DNA of 64,000 bases from an uncultured marine group I thaumarchaeote (GTDB lineage: Archaea > Thermoproteota > Nitrososphaeria > Nitrososphaerales > Nitrosopumilaceae). The notes beneath the pieces are model-generated. The model was not told the origin of the DNA. It saw only the letters and a program-made list of their open reading frames with translations, and did no database searches. Below are positions 1 through 7,411 of this stretch, piece by piece; the stretch's first letter is position 1, and each line of letters opens with the position of its first letter. The DNA lies in the NCBI GenBank assembly GCA_902552015.1, contig CACDFH010000002.1, positions 23,187-87,186 of the forward strand, read 5' to 3'. The translations under genes were made by a program, and so were the position numbers.

Positions 1-90
1 TATGTAGGTTTGATCATTTTCGACAATTATTTCTCCAAAAGCTGGTTGTATCAAAAGCAATAATGGAATCAGAAATATCAGTTTTTTCAT
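1..90 (-). CDS. Secreted protein, N-terminal fragment (runs off the window)
   Basis: An open frame starts with ATG at 90 and continues past base 1. The 30 visible residues are a clear signal peptide: two lysines, a leucine/isoleucine core and an Ala-Phe-Gly end that fits signal peptidase cleavage. Nothing of the mature protein is visible beyond a few acidic residues, so its function cannot be named. It lies downstream of the membrane-anchored protein at 122-628 on the same strand and may share its transcript. Confidence 0.6.
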   Translation of the reverse strand, partial: MKKLIFLIPLLLLIQPAFGEIIVENDQTYI

Positions 91-121
91 AACATTACTA
101 TTATACTAAAGTCTTAAAGAT

Positions 122-628
122 TTATTGTTCAATTCCTGCTTTTGCATCATTAAATGATTTTAATCCTGCTTGCTCTGCCTCGAATGATAGCTGAGTTAAT
201 TCCTGGGATCTAATTAGTTCTGTTTCATCACCATTTTTTATCCATCCCAGTCTATGTTCATGTGATTCAATCTGATATTCTAAAGATAATTTCAACAGTT
301 TTACGGATTTTGCGAATGCATCTGGTGGTTGTAATTCATCATATTTGTCTAATAGTTTGTTAAATGTCTCCAGATGTTTTTCTCCAATTCTTATCATCTC
401 TTCATCTGAAATTGTTTTTTCATCCCATTTCGCTATACTTGAAATAAATTTTCCTTGCTCTTCTTGAATTTCTTCTTGAAGTGCTTGAATCTCATTTCCA
501 AAGGCAAATCCTCTAATTTTTGCCTGATCTGCTGAGTAGAAATAGAACACAATGATTCCTATGATGATTGCACCGATTATGATGATTGGAAAATTGTTTC
601 TAGATTTTTTTGCTTTTCGTTTTTTCAA
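122..628 (-). CDS. Membrane-anchored hypothetical protein
   Basis: The protein has 168 residues. A basic N-terminus (about residues 1-11) is followed by one strong isoleucine-rich membrane segment (about 13-31), then a hydrophilic, mostly alpha-helical domain rich in Glu and Lys, probably outside the membrane. No family motif is recognised. The stop is close to the signal-peptide gene at 1-90, and the start lies three bases after the stop of 632-922, so the three minus-strand genes may be cotranscribed. Confidence 0.7.
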   Translation of the reverse strand: MKKRKAKKSRNNFPIIIIGAIIIGIIVFYFYSADQAKIRGFAFGNEIQALQEEIQEEQGKFISSIAKWDEKTISDEEMIRIGEKHLETFNKLLDKYDELQPPDAFAKSVKLLKLSLEYQIESHEHRLGWIKNGDETELIRSQELTQLSFEAEQAGLKSFNDAKAGIEQ

Positions 629-631
629 TTT

Positions 632-922
632 CTAATCGATATACTTTCCAGATTCATCTGATTTTAATTCTATGTTGAGTTCTGTACCGCTGATAAAGGA
701 CTCACCTCTAACAGTTCGAATTCGTGCAACAACCAATTCATGTGGCCATATCTCAACAACAACTTGACCAACTTCGGGATTGTCTGGTGCATCGACTATT
801 TTGATGTCCTCTTTTTTTATCCCATAATCTCCTAGTTTCTTAATACTGTGTTCAATTAATGGTTCTGGGTCATTGTGGCTTAGTGCCCATACAGTTCCTG
901 AATATTCAATTTGTTGCAACAC
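632..922 (-). CDS. Hypothetical 96-aa protein
   Basis: The frame begins with GTG at 922. The protein is soluble, acidic and mixed alpha/beta, with an aspartate-rich middle and a strand-rich second half. No motif is recognised. It is followed closely by 122-628 and preceded by the small Lrp-type gene at 951-1187 on the same strand. The GTG start is the only good one at this end; the real N-terminus might lie a few codons further in. Confidence 0.6.
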   Translation of the reverse strand: MLQQIEYSGTVWALSHNDPEPLIEHSIKKLGDYGIKKEDIKIVDAPDNPEVGQVVVEIWPHELVVARIRTVRGESFISGTELNIELKSDESGKYID

Positions 923-950
923 AGTTTCACTTTTTTTTTTCGTATAAGTG

Positions 951-1187
951 TCATTCGCCTTTTATGACATTTAGTGTCATTGTACTGACGACTCTCGATA
1001 ATTGTCTAATTCTCAATGATACTGTTTTCTCAAATTCTTCTTGTGTTTCGGCATCAATTTCTGCTACTATGTCATATGCACCAAATGTAACATATGCGTT
1101 TTTTATTTCGTTTACTTGCTGTAATTCTTCTAAAATATACTCTTCAGCACCTAAATCACAATTTAATAAAACAAATCCTTTATGCAT
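951..1187 (-). CDS. Stand-alone Lrp/AsnC ligand-binding (RAM) domain protein
   Basis: These 78 residues match the C-terminal regulation-of-amino-acid-metabolism (RAM) domain of Lrp/AsnC regulators: an opening beta strand (GFVLLNCDLG), a helix, the 'AYVTFGAYDIVAEIDA' strand-turn-strand core, and a last strand with 'STMTLNVIKGE'. The DNA-binding helix-turn-helix half is absent. Such free RAM domains form dimers or octamers that sense amino acids and often modulate full-length Lrp proteins. The ligand cannot be told from sequence. Length is normal for free-standing RAM proteins. Confidence 0.85.
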   Translation of the reverse strand: MHKGFVLLNCDLGAEEYILEELQQVNEIKNAYVTFGAYDIVAEIDAETQEEFEKTVSLRIRQLSRVVSTMTLNVIKGE

Positions 1188-1232
1188 TTTTTCTTACACT
1201 TTTTTAACTAATCCTTGTCTTTAAGTGTTAAA

Positions 1233-2585
1233 TTACCACTTCTTCTTATTGTCGCGACTTTGTCTTCCATATGATGCTCTTGTACTGCTTCGTCTTTTGT
1301 ATTGATCTCTAGCTGGACCGTCTCTACTTCTACCACCATAACTTGGTCTACTTCTACCACCATAACTTGGTCTACTTCTACCACCATAACTTGGTCTACG
1401 TCCATATCCTGAACGCATTGGTTGTGCAATACGTCGTCCCACATCACGTTTTAATGGGTCTGGAATGTTTACTTCTATTCCCATTTTCTTATTCAAATCT
1501 GTTAAATCTGATTTGATTTGTTTCTTGATGATTTTCCAATCTGCGATTGATGAATATGATACTAGTGTGATTGCTCTTCCTTTAGCTCCTGCTCTAGCTG
1601 TACGTCCAATTCTATGGAAATAGACCATGTCCTGATTTGGAACATCATAATTTACTACCAATCCCACTTTTGGAACGTCTATTCCTCTTGCTGCAACATC
1701 TGTTGCGACTAATACATCTGCCTGATTCTTTCTAAATTTCATCATAGAGTATTCACGTTTATTTTGTGACATATCTCCTTCAATTGCAACTACTTTGAAT
1801 CTGGCTTTCTGCAGATCTCTTGAAACATTTCTTGTTCGAATTTTTGTCGAACAAAAAACGATAACTTGCCCTCTATTTTCTTTTATGAAATCTGTTAGAT
1901 ATCTGTGCTTATCTCTGTCTTTAATTACCAAAAATGATTGATCAATTCCTTCTCCACTCAAATCATCTGAATCAATTAGAATATTTTCTGGATTGTTAAG
2001 ATATTTGTCTGAAAGTCGAAGAATCTCAGGTGGCATAGTTGCTGAAAACATTGATGTTATTCTATTTGCAGGAACTTTTTCTAATACGTATTCTATATCT
2101 TCAATAAATCCCATATCTAGCATAACATCTGCCTCATCTAACACTACGTGTTTGATATCGTCTGTTCTTATTGATCCTTGATTCAAATGATCAATTAGTC
2201 TTCCAGGTGTTGCAACAACTATCTCTGGTTTTCTTCTTAATGCATCTAATTGGACACCAATTCCTTGTCCGCCGTAAACTGTTACTGCTTTAAGTTTCGT
2301 ATATTTTCCTATTTTTTTTAGTTCATCTGAAATTTGTATTGCTAATTCTCTTGTAGGTGCAATGATTAATCCTTGAATACCCCCGCCTTTGATAATATTT
2401 TGTAGCATTGGTATTCCAAATGTAGCTGTTTTTCCTGTTCCTGTATGTGCTTGACCAATTACATCGTTTCCTCGTAAAAGTACAGGTATTGCTTGCGCTT
2501 GAATTGGAAAAGGTGTGGTAAAACCGAGCTCTTTGACGGATCTCAATATGTCTTCATTTATTTCTAGTTCTTCGAATGTGTTCAT
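1233..2585 (-). CDS. DEAD-box ATP-dependent RNA helicase
   Basis: A 450-aa superfamily 2 RNA helicase. All core motifs are present in order: Q motif (F-TTPFPIQAQAIP), motif I AHTGTGKT, Ia PTRELAIQ, Ib TPGRL, II DEAD, III SAT, IV VIVFCST, V TDVAARGID, VI HRIGRTARAG. The C-terminus (about 395-450) is a low-complexity Arg/Gly/Ser/Tyr tail containing three copies of the octapeptide PSYGGRSR, encoded by a 24-nt DNA repeat; such tails bind RNA. Likely role: unwinding structured RNA in ribosome assembly or cold adaptation. The leader of about 50 nt with a hairpin is unusual here, since most neighbours appear leaderless. Confidence 0.95.
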   Translation of the reverse strand: MNTFEELEINEDILRSVKELGFTTPFPIQAQAIPVLLRGNDVIGQAHTGTGKTATFGIPMLQNIIKGGGIQGLIIAPTRELAIQISDELKKIGKYTKLKAVTVYGGQGIGVQLDALRRKPEIVVATPGRLIDHLNQGSIRTDDIKHVVLDEADVMLDMGFIEDIEYVLEKVPANRITSMFSATMPPEILRLSDKYLNNPENILIDSDDLSGEGIDQSFLVIKDRDKHRYLTDFIKENRGQVIVFCSTKIRTRNVSRDLQKARFKVVAIEGDMSQNKREYSMMKFRKNQADVLVATDVAARGIDVPKVGLVVNYDVPNQDMVYFHRIGRTARAGAKGRAITLVSYSSIADWKIIKKQIKSDLTDLNKKMGIEVNIPDPLKRDVGRRIAQPMRSGYGRRPSYGGRSRPSYGGRSRPSYGGRSRDGPARDQYKRRSSTRASYGRQSRDNKKKW

Positions 2586-2603
2586 TTTTTTTCTGTCTAA
2601 AGC

Positions 2604-2635
2604 AATGACAGAGAAAGCGAACCTAATCCGTCATT
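2604..2635 (-). promoter_or_regulatory. Hairpin in the leader of the DEAD-box helicase mRNA
   Basis: Read on the minus strand, AATGACGGA at 2635 can pair with TCTGTCATT ending at 2604, nine pairs including one G-U, around a 14-nt loop. The nearest TATA-like box for the helicase (TTTATTAG on the minus strand, about 2662-2670) would give a leader of roughly 50-60 nt containing this hairpin. That suggests, but does not prove, control of translation. Confidence 0.35.
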
Positions 2636-2763
2636 ATTTTCTAATCACACTCGATTCGGTCGTCTAATAAACCCATGCTTAGAATTAATTGATTCCTATG
2701 GTGAATAGTGTAATTGTAAAATGCTGTCAAATTGTTTATAACCTATTTTTGGTTAAACAGACT

Positions 2764-2889
2764 ATGGATGAAAAAAAGAAAAACGACATGGATAACCAAA
2801 TTGAGGCTGAAAACTCAGATGTCTCATGTAGTTCCTGCCCTATTGATTCCGTTGCTCAAAAAATCATGAGTTTATTCAGGCGTAAATAA
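2764..2889 (+). CDS. Small Cys-pair protein, 41 aa
   Basis: ATG at 2764 follows a TATA-like box (TTTATAA, 2735-2741) by about 26 nt, typical of leaderless archaeal genes; a longer frame from 2689 lies upstream of that box and is unlikely to be translated. The protein is hydrophilic (MDEKKKND... start), contains the motif CSSC (about residues 23-26) and ends in a basic helix with FRRK. The Cys pair could bind metal or be redox active. It sits 54 nt upstream of the DsbA-family gene. Function unknown. Confidence 0.6.
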   Translation: MDEKKKNDMDNQIEAENSDVSCSSCPIDSVAQKIMSLFRRK

Positions 2890-2942
2890 TACGTTCTTGG
2901 AGACAATGCAAGGTTTTTTAGTTAAATTTCTTTCTAAAACTT

Positions 2943-3617
2943 ATGGTCGATGCAAAGAAAATTGGAGTTGCTGGTGCTGCTATAGTACTGGTTACACTAG
3001 TCGCAGTTTTTGCAACATCATACATGTCTGATTTTGAAACTCCAAGAACTTCAAATACTGGAGAAGAAACTCAAGCTATTCAACTAAAAGGTGCACCTGT
3101 ATTAGGATCTAAGACTGCACCTCTAACAATTGTAGAAGTTGGTGATTATCAATGTCACATGTGTAAACTTTGGTTTAAAGAAACACGTCCACTAATAATT
3201 GAAAATTATGTTGAAACTGGAAAAGCAAATCTTGTTTTTATTGACATGCCTTTCTTGGGACGTGACTCTACTCCTGCATCTGAAGCAACTTATTGTGCTA
3301 ATGACCAAGGAAAATACTGGGAATACCATTCTACGCTATTTGAATATCAACAAGAAATTGATGATGGTTGGGCAAATGCAAGTAGATTGCAAGCAATTGC
3401 ATTAAATCTGGGATTAGATATGGAACAATTCGATAAATGTATGATTACTGATGATCATAGAGCTCAAGTTAATGCTAACATGCAAATGGCAAAAAAACAA
3501 TTTGGTGCAAACAGTACTCCTACATTTGTAATAGTCAGTCCAACTGGTGAGGCACAAAAAATTATTGGAGCACATCCATACTCTACATTTGTAAGTGTAC
3601 TAGATCCAATGCTCTAA
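2943..3617 (+). CDS. Membrane-anchored DsbA-family thiol:disulfide oxidoreductase
   Basis: 224 aa. One N-terminal membrane segment (about residues 8-28) anchors an extracytoplasmic thioredoxin-fold domain. The active site CHMC is at residues 71-74, after the VGDYQ strand typical of DsbA/BdbD-like proteins. A second pair of cysteines (in 'TYCAND' and 'DKCMI') and the cis-Pro loop 'STPTFVI' near residue 195 complete the fold. It should form or isomerise disulfides in exported proteins. The stop abuts the next gene directly (TAA then ATG), so the two are cotranscribed. A TATA-like box lies about 22 nt before the start. Confidence 0.9.
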   Translation: MVDAKKIGVAGAAIVLVTLVAVFATSYMSDFETPRTSNTGEETQAIQLKGAPVLGSKTAPLTIVEVGDYQCHMCKLWFKETRPLIIENYVETGKANLVFIDMPFLGRDSTPASEATYCANDQGKYWEYHSTLFEYQQEIDDGWANASRLQAIALNLGLDMEQFDKCMITDDHRAQVNANMQMAKKQFGANSTPTFVIVSPTGEAQKIIGAHPYSTFVSVLDPML

Positions 3618-4094
3618 ATGAACAACACACTTGGAATCATCTATTCAAATCCATCATACATTTTAATTTTAATTGGAATATTCTTTCTACTCTTCATACC
3701 GTTAATTATAATCTCTGAATTCCTTTTTGTTGAACCATTTCTTGTATTTTCAATATATCCTGAAACTACGTTAAGTTTTTCATTAATTGTGTTGCTATCA
3801 TTATTTTCAGCCTTTGCTGTATCAATGAATATTTACCGTATAAAACTAATCAAAGAAACTAAAAAAATAGGTTCTAGTATTATTGGAACTGTAATTGGTG
3901 CATCTGCTGGTGCATGTTCATGTGGACCTATAGCGTTTTCAGTTATTGCCACATTTGGAACAGCTGGAAGTATTGCCAGTTCATTTCTAACAGCTTATGA
4001 AATTCCAATTCGACTAACTTCAATTGGAATTCTTATTCTGGTGATTTTTGTAACAACAAAGTCACTTTCACGTGAGTGTAAAGTGAAATTGTAA
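3618..4094 (+). CDS. Four-helix membrane protein, likely partner of the DsbA protein
   Basis: 158 aa with about four membrane segments (near 12-36, 53-75, 88-125, 130-148). The third region contains GACSCGP, two cysteines separated by one residue within a Gly/Ala-rich helix. The gene starts at the base after the DsbA stop codon. The pairing suggests a DsbB/VKOR-like role in passing electrons from the DsbA protein, but no DsbB or VKOR signature (such as a CxxC with quinone-site residues) is visible. The link is inferred from neighbourhood only. Confidence 0.7.
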   Translation: MNNTLGIIYSNPSYILILIGIFFLLFIPLIIISEFLFVEPFLVFSIYPETTLSFSLIVLLSLFSAFAVSMNIYRIKLIKETKKIGSSIIGTVIGASAGACSCGPIAFSVIATFGTAGSIASSFLTAYEIPIRLTSIGILILVIFVTTKSLSRECKVKL

Positions 4095-4173
4095 CTTAGT
4101 TCAATTTTGTTGATGTAAAAAGACAATTTTTTACAACCCACTAAAATTACTTTTAAAATCGTAATACCATAAC

Positions 4174-4254
4174 ATGTCACGATTCTTCGTACCAACTCGA
4201 CCAGCAAAACGAGCATATGATGCTGACGAGTTAGATGAGACAGACGATCAATAA
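4174..4254 (+). CDS. Possible 26-aa acidic-tailed small protein
   Basis: ATG at 4174 lies about 20 nt after the TATA-like run CTTTTAAAATC (4149-4159). The reading frame gives 26 residues, basic in the first half (RFFVPTRPAKR) and acidic at the end (DADELDETDDQ), stopping at TAA 4252-4254. It is short, so chance is possible, but the promoter position and the charged two-part composition support translation. Comparison with related genomes would settle it. Confidence 0.35.
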   Translation: MSRFFVPTRPAKRAYDADELDETDDQ

Positions 4255-4266
4255 TAGAAGGTTCTT

Positions 4267-5187
4267 CTATATTTTTAAAAATGAATTATTTGGTACCTCT
4301 AACTCTTCAAACATTTCTGGATGCAAAATTTTTGCCAAGATCTCTATGCCAGTTACCACTCTGATACTTGGTTTACTAAAAAATGAATTTGCATCAACTG
4401 CAAATACCTTTCTTTCTTTTACTGCTCTTAATTCATTCCATCTTAGATCATTTTTTAAATATTTTTCATATTCTGAAACTGTTCTTTGAACATCAAAACC
4501 ACAAGGCATTAGAATCAAAACATCTGGATTCTCATTTTCAATCTCCTCAATTCCCATCTTCCTTGAATGTTCTCCTTTTTTTGTAATCATATTTTCTCCT
4601 CCTGACATTTCAATCATCTCTGGTACCCAATGCCCAGATGTAAAAAATGGGTTTATCCATTCTATTGCTAAAATTTTTGGTCTTTTTGAAATTTTAACAT
4701 CTTTTATTTTATCTATTCTGGAATTCAGTGAATTAACAATTTCCCTTCCTCGTTTTTCTTCATTAATTTTCTCTGCAATATCAGTAACACATTTTAAAAT
4801 TCCATTAATGTCATGAGGACTCATTGAGTAAATTTCTGGTTTTTCATCAAGAATCTCAATTGCGTTTTTTACTTGATTAGTATATGCTGAACATACCTCG
4901 CAAATCTCTTGTGAAATAATTAGATCTGGTTTTGCATCAGAGACATTTTGTGTAACTAATTTGTAAATGTCTTCACCTTTTTCTGATAGATCACATATTT
5001 TTTCATCAATTTCTTTACTCGACATTTTTTCTGGTTGAAAAACACTCTCAATTACTTTTGGTTTACTTGTAGCCTCGCTGGGGTAATCACACTCATGAGT
5101 TACTCCGAATAATTTTTCTTGTGCGCCTAATTCATAAATTAATTCTGTTGCACTAGGTAAAAATGAAATAATTCGTTTTTTTTGCAT
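4267..5187 (-). CDS. BtuF-like cobalamin-binding protein lacking a signal peptide
   Basis: 306 aa of the periplasmic-binding-protein-like BtuF/FepB fold: N-terminal 'RIISFLPSATELIYELG', the 'VTHECDYP' loop, the 'KPDLIISQ' strand, a long linker helix, and a C-terminal lobe with 'ILAIEWINPFFTSGHWVPEMIEMSGG'. Full-length BtuF relatives are exported, but this protein starts with MQKKR and has no hydrophobic leader, and no upstream in-frame start would supply one. It is therefore predicted to be cytoplasmic and may handle cobalamin inside the cell. No ABC permease or ATPase gene is adjacent. Confidence 0.8.
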   Translation of the reverse strand: MQKKRIISFLPSATELIYELGAQEKLFGVTHECDYPSEATSKPKVIESVFQPEKMSSKEIDEKICDLSEKGEDIYKLVTQNVSDAKPDLIISQEICEVCSAYTNQVKNAIEILDEKPEIYSMSPHDINGILKCVTDIAEKINEEKRGREIVNSLNSRIDKIKDVKISKRPKILAIEWINPFFTSGHWVPEMIEMSGGENMITKKGEHSRKMGIEEIENENPDVLILMPCGFDVQRTVSEYEKYLKNDLRWNELRAVKERKVFAVDANSFFSKPSIRVVTGIEILAKILHPEMFEELEVPNNSFLKI

Positions 5188-5276
5188 TTGAAATTATTTT
5201 ATCCAAGTTCTCTTTAAGTTTGTGTCAATATTTTACTAGATGAATTATTTATTATTCATAATTTCTTTGAAAATAC

Positions 5277-6434
5277 ATGTCTAGAACAGGTTCTGATATT
5301 AGAAAAGGTATTGAACAGAATTGGCATGAATACCTTTCAAAATATGCAAATCTCTTTTCTTCAAATGAAATACAAGGTTCTAGCCCACCTTCTGTTTTTG
5401 TAGGCTCATATGGATACCCAAAAGTTGGGATTGGACCTATGCTACCTCCCATTCATGGCGATACCACTCTTTTGGATACCCCTGAAAAATGGCTTGGCAA
5501 AAGTCTTGAAGAAATTGTGAATTATAGATTAAATCTTGTAAGAGGAGTACAAAAAACTGGAATTGAAGAAACCTCTGGTCGGTTTATAGAAAGTCTTCAT
5601 GAATTAGCGATGTCATCAGGTTCAATTGATTCTGAAATTCAATTCATAAAAAATCCTGCACCCATTCCGTCAATTGATGGTCAAAATGCTCCTTTTGGTC
5701 CTCTTGGTGAAATAAAGAATGCAAAATTTTCTCCAAACTCTTCTATAAAATCAATTGAAAATGCATACTATGACACTGATTTAAAAGCAGAAGATGCAGT
5801 AATGAAACTCTATAATTCTGGAATTGAAATATCAAAAATTCAAAAATGTTTCAGTATTGGAATGTTTGGAAAAAATAGAAAATTAGTTCCAACAAAATGG
5901 AGTATAACTGCTACAGATCAAATAATTTCTAATGATTTGATGCATGATATACTTGAATTTGACATAATTGACAAATTTGATGTCTTTAACTTTGATCACC
6001 TTGGAAATTTGTTTTCTGTGATACTATTTCCACATAGATGGATTTTTGAAATGCAAGAAGCATGGCATGATAAAAATTCCATAGGATTTGGAAATGATTA
6101 TGAAAATGCAAAAGGAATAGATCATCCTCCATCTATTGCAGGTGCGTACTTTGCAGGTAAATTAGCAGTAACCGAATATCTTCAAAAAATCAAAAAACAA
6201 TCTGGTGTTATAATATTTAGAGAAATACAACCTGAATATGCTGTACCTGTTGGTGTTTGGCAAGTACGTGAAGGAATCAGAGAAGCAATGAAAAAAACTC
6301 CTCAAGAAGTAAATTCATTAAATGAAGCAATTGATCTTGCAACAAAACGTATGAGTATTAGTAAAAATGAATGGCTTGCTCATGGAAATATGCTTAAACT
6401 CATAGCTCAAACAAGCATGTCTGATTTTTTCTAA
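5277..6434 (+). CDS. nreA: NreA-family DNA repair protein with C-terminal PCNA-binding motif
   Basis: 385 aa, matching the archaeal Nre family: an N-terminal part with 'VGSYGYPKVGIGPM', a central conserved region, and a C-terminal part with 'REIQPEYAVPVGVWQVREG'. The last eight residues (378-385), QTSMSDFF, fit the PIP box Qxxhxxaa that docks on the sliding clamp PCNA. In Haloferax, NreA works with PCNA in repair of interstrand and mitomycin damage. Here it probably acts at replication forks. The next DNA-repair gene, the polymerase at 7395-8486, also ends in a PIP box. Confidence 0.88.
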   Translation: MSRTGSDIRKGIEQNWHEYLSKYANLFSSNEIQGSSPPSVFVGSYGYPKVGIGPMLPPIHGDTTLLDTPEKWLGKSLEEIVNYRLNLVRGVQKTGIEETSGRFIESLHELAMSSGSIDSEIQFIKNPAPIPSIDGQNAPFGPLGEIKNAKFSPNSSIKSIENAYYDTDLKAEDAVMKLYNSGIEISKIQKCFSIGMFGKNRKLVPTKWSITATDQIISNDLMHDILEFDIIDKFDVFNFDHLGNLFSVILFPHRWIFEMQEAWHDKNSIGFGNDYENAKGIDHPPSIAGAYFAGKLAVTEYLQKIKKQSGVIIFREIQPEYAVPVGVWQVREGIREAMKKTPQEVNSLNEAIDLATKRMSISKNEWLAHGNMLKLIAQTSMSDFF

Positions 6435-6472
6435 TATTTGCATATTTATTGAGAGTATACAACCAACACTCA

Positions 6473-7411
6473 ATGGAAAACAAAAGTGTAATGATAGCAA
6501 TTTTGCTTGTTTTATCCCCAATCTTCTTCACAATTGCTATGTATCCTGACAGTTTCAGTCTAAGTTGGAATCAAGGTAGAGGTGGATTTCTATTTGCAAT
6601 GGCCTTTATTGCAGCAGAATTAATTGGGTTAAAATTTGTAATTCCAAAAAAACGATTCTTTTACTGCATTCCATTAATTGCATTAACTATTGCATATTTT
6701 GTATCACTTCAATTCGGTGTAAGAGATTACATAATGAGTTTAGTTGATGTTTTTGGTGTTTTGGAATATTCTTGGGAATGGTTGTTTGATTTTGCTGTAA
6801 TGGCGATATTTGTTACTGCATCTCTTGCAATATTGTTCGGAAGAAAATGGATTAGAATTGGACCTGCTGGACCAATATTCCTTGCTGGCAATGCAATAAT
6901 CTTGGCATTAGATTCATTCTTTCCATATGACACTCTTGGACCATTACAATACATTGTCCCATATTTCGTACAAGCCAACGTTTGGGTGATTACAGTACTT
7001 GATCTTGGTGTGGCTACTGCACGTGATAATCTGATGTTTCTTAATGGTGACTTTGGTCCTTTTGCGTTACAAGTATTCTGGCCATCTGCAGGTGTACACA
7101 GTATAATCATCTATTCCCTTGTAATGATGGCATTTCTCATAAAAATGAGAATTCCTCGTAATCGTAAAATAATTTACTTTGTTCTAGGTATTCTTGGAAC
7201 TATTTTTGTAAATATGATCAGAATATTTTCATTATCTGTTTATGCACTAAAGGTTACCACTGATCCAGAAGCTTGGGAAGAATTCCATTCTGTGGCTGGA
7301 GAAATAATGTTCCTTCCCTGGTTATTCATATTCTTATTGGTTGTTACTGCAGTTGAAACAAAACGGCTTAAGAAATTAGAATCTGAAACTGACTCTAAAA
7401 ATAATTTGTAA
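6473..7411 (+). CDS. Archaeosortase/exosortase-family membrane transpeptidase (Ser variant)
   Basis: 312 aa from ATG 6473, chosen because a TATA-like box (TATTTATT, 6443-6450) lies about 26 nt before it; a TTG at 6449 would overlap that box. About eight membrane helices. The family triad is recognisable: the nucleophile segment 'FWPSAGVHS' with Ser205 where the family has Cys, 'NMIRI' with Arg250, and 'EEFHSVAGE' with His272. Archaeosortases cut C-terminal sorting tails of surface proteins (PEF-CTERM/PEFG-type in this lineage) and transfer them to a membrane anchor. The 3' end overlaps the convergent polymerase gene by 17 nt. Confidence 0.82.
   Translation: MENKSVMIAILLVLSPIFFTIAMYPDSFSLSWNQGRGGFLFAMAFIAAELIGLKFVIPKKRFFYCIPLIALTIAYFVSLQFGVRDYIMSLVDVFGVLEYSWEWLFDFAVMAIFVTASLAILFGRKWIRIGPAGPIFLAGNAIILALDSFFPYDTLGPLQYIVPYFVQANVWVITVLDLGVATARDNLMFLNGDFGPFALQVFWPSAGVHSIIIYSLVMMAFLIKMRIPRNRKIIYFVLGILGTIFVNMIRIFSLSVYALKVTTDPEAWEEFHSVAGEIMFLPWLFIFLLVVTAVETKRLKKLESETDSKNNL

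Noticed and set aside
859-1224. 121-codon plus-strand frame over the RAM-domain gene
   Set aside because: It runs through two convincing minus-strand genes and shows no protein-like features.
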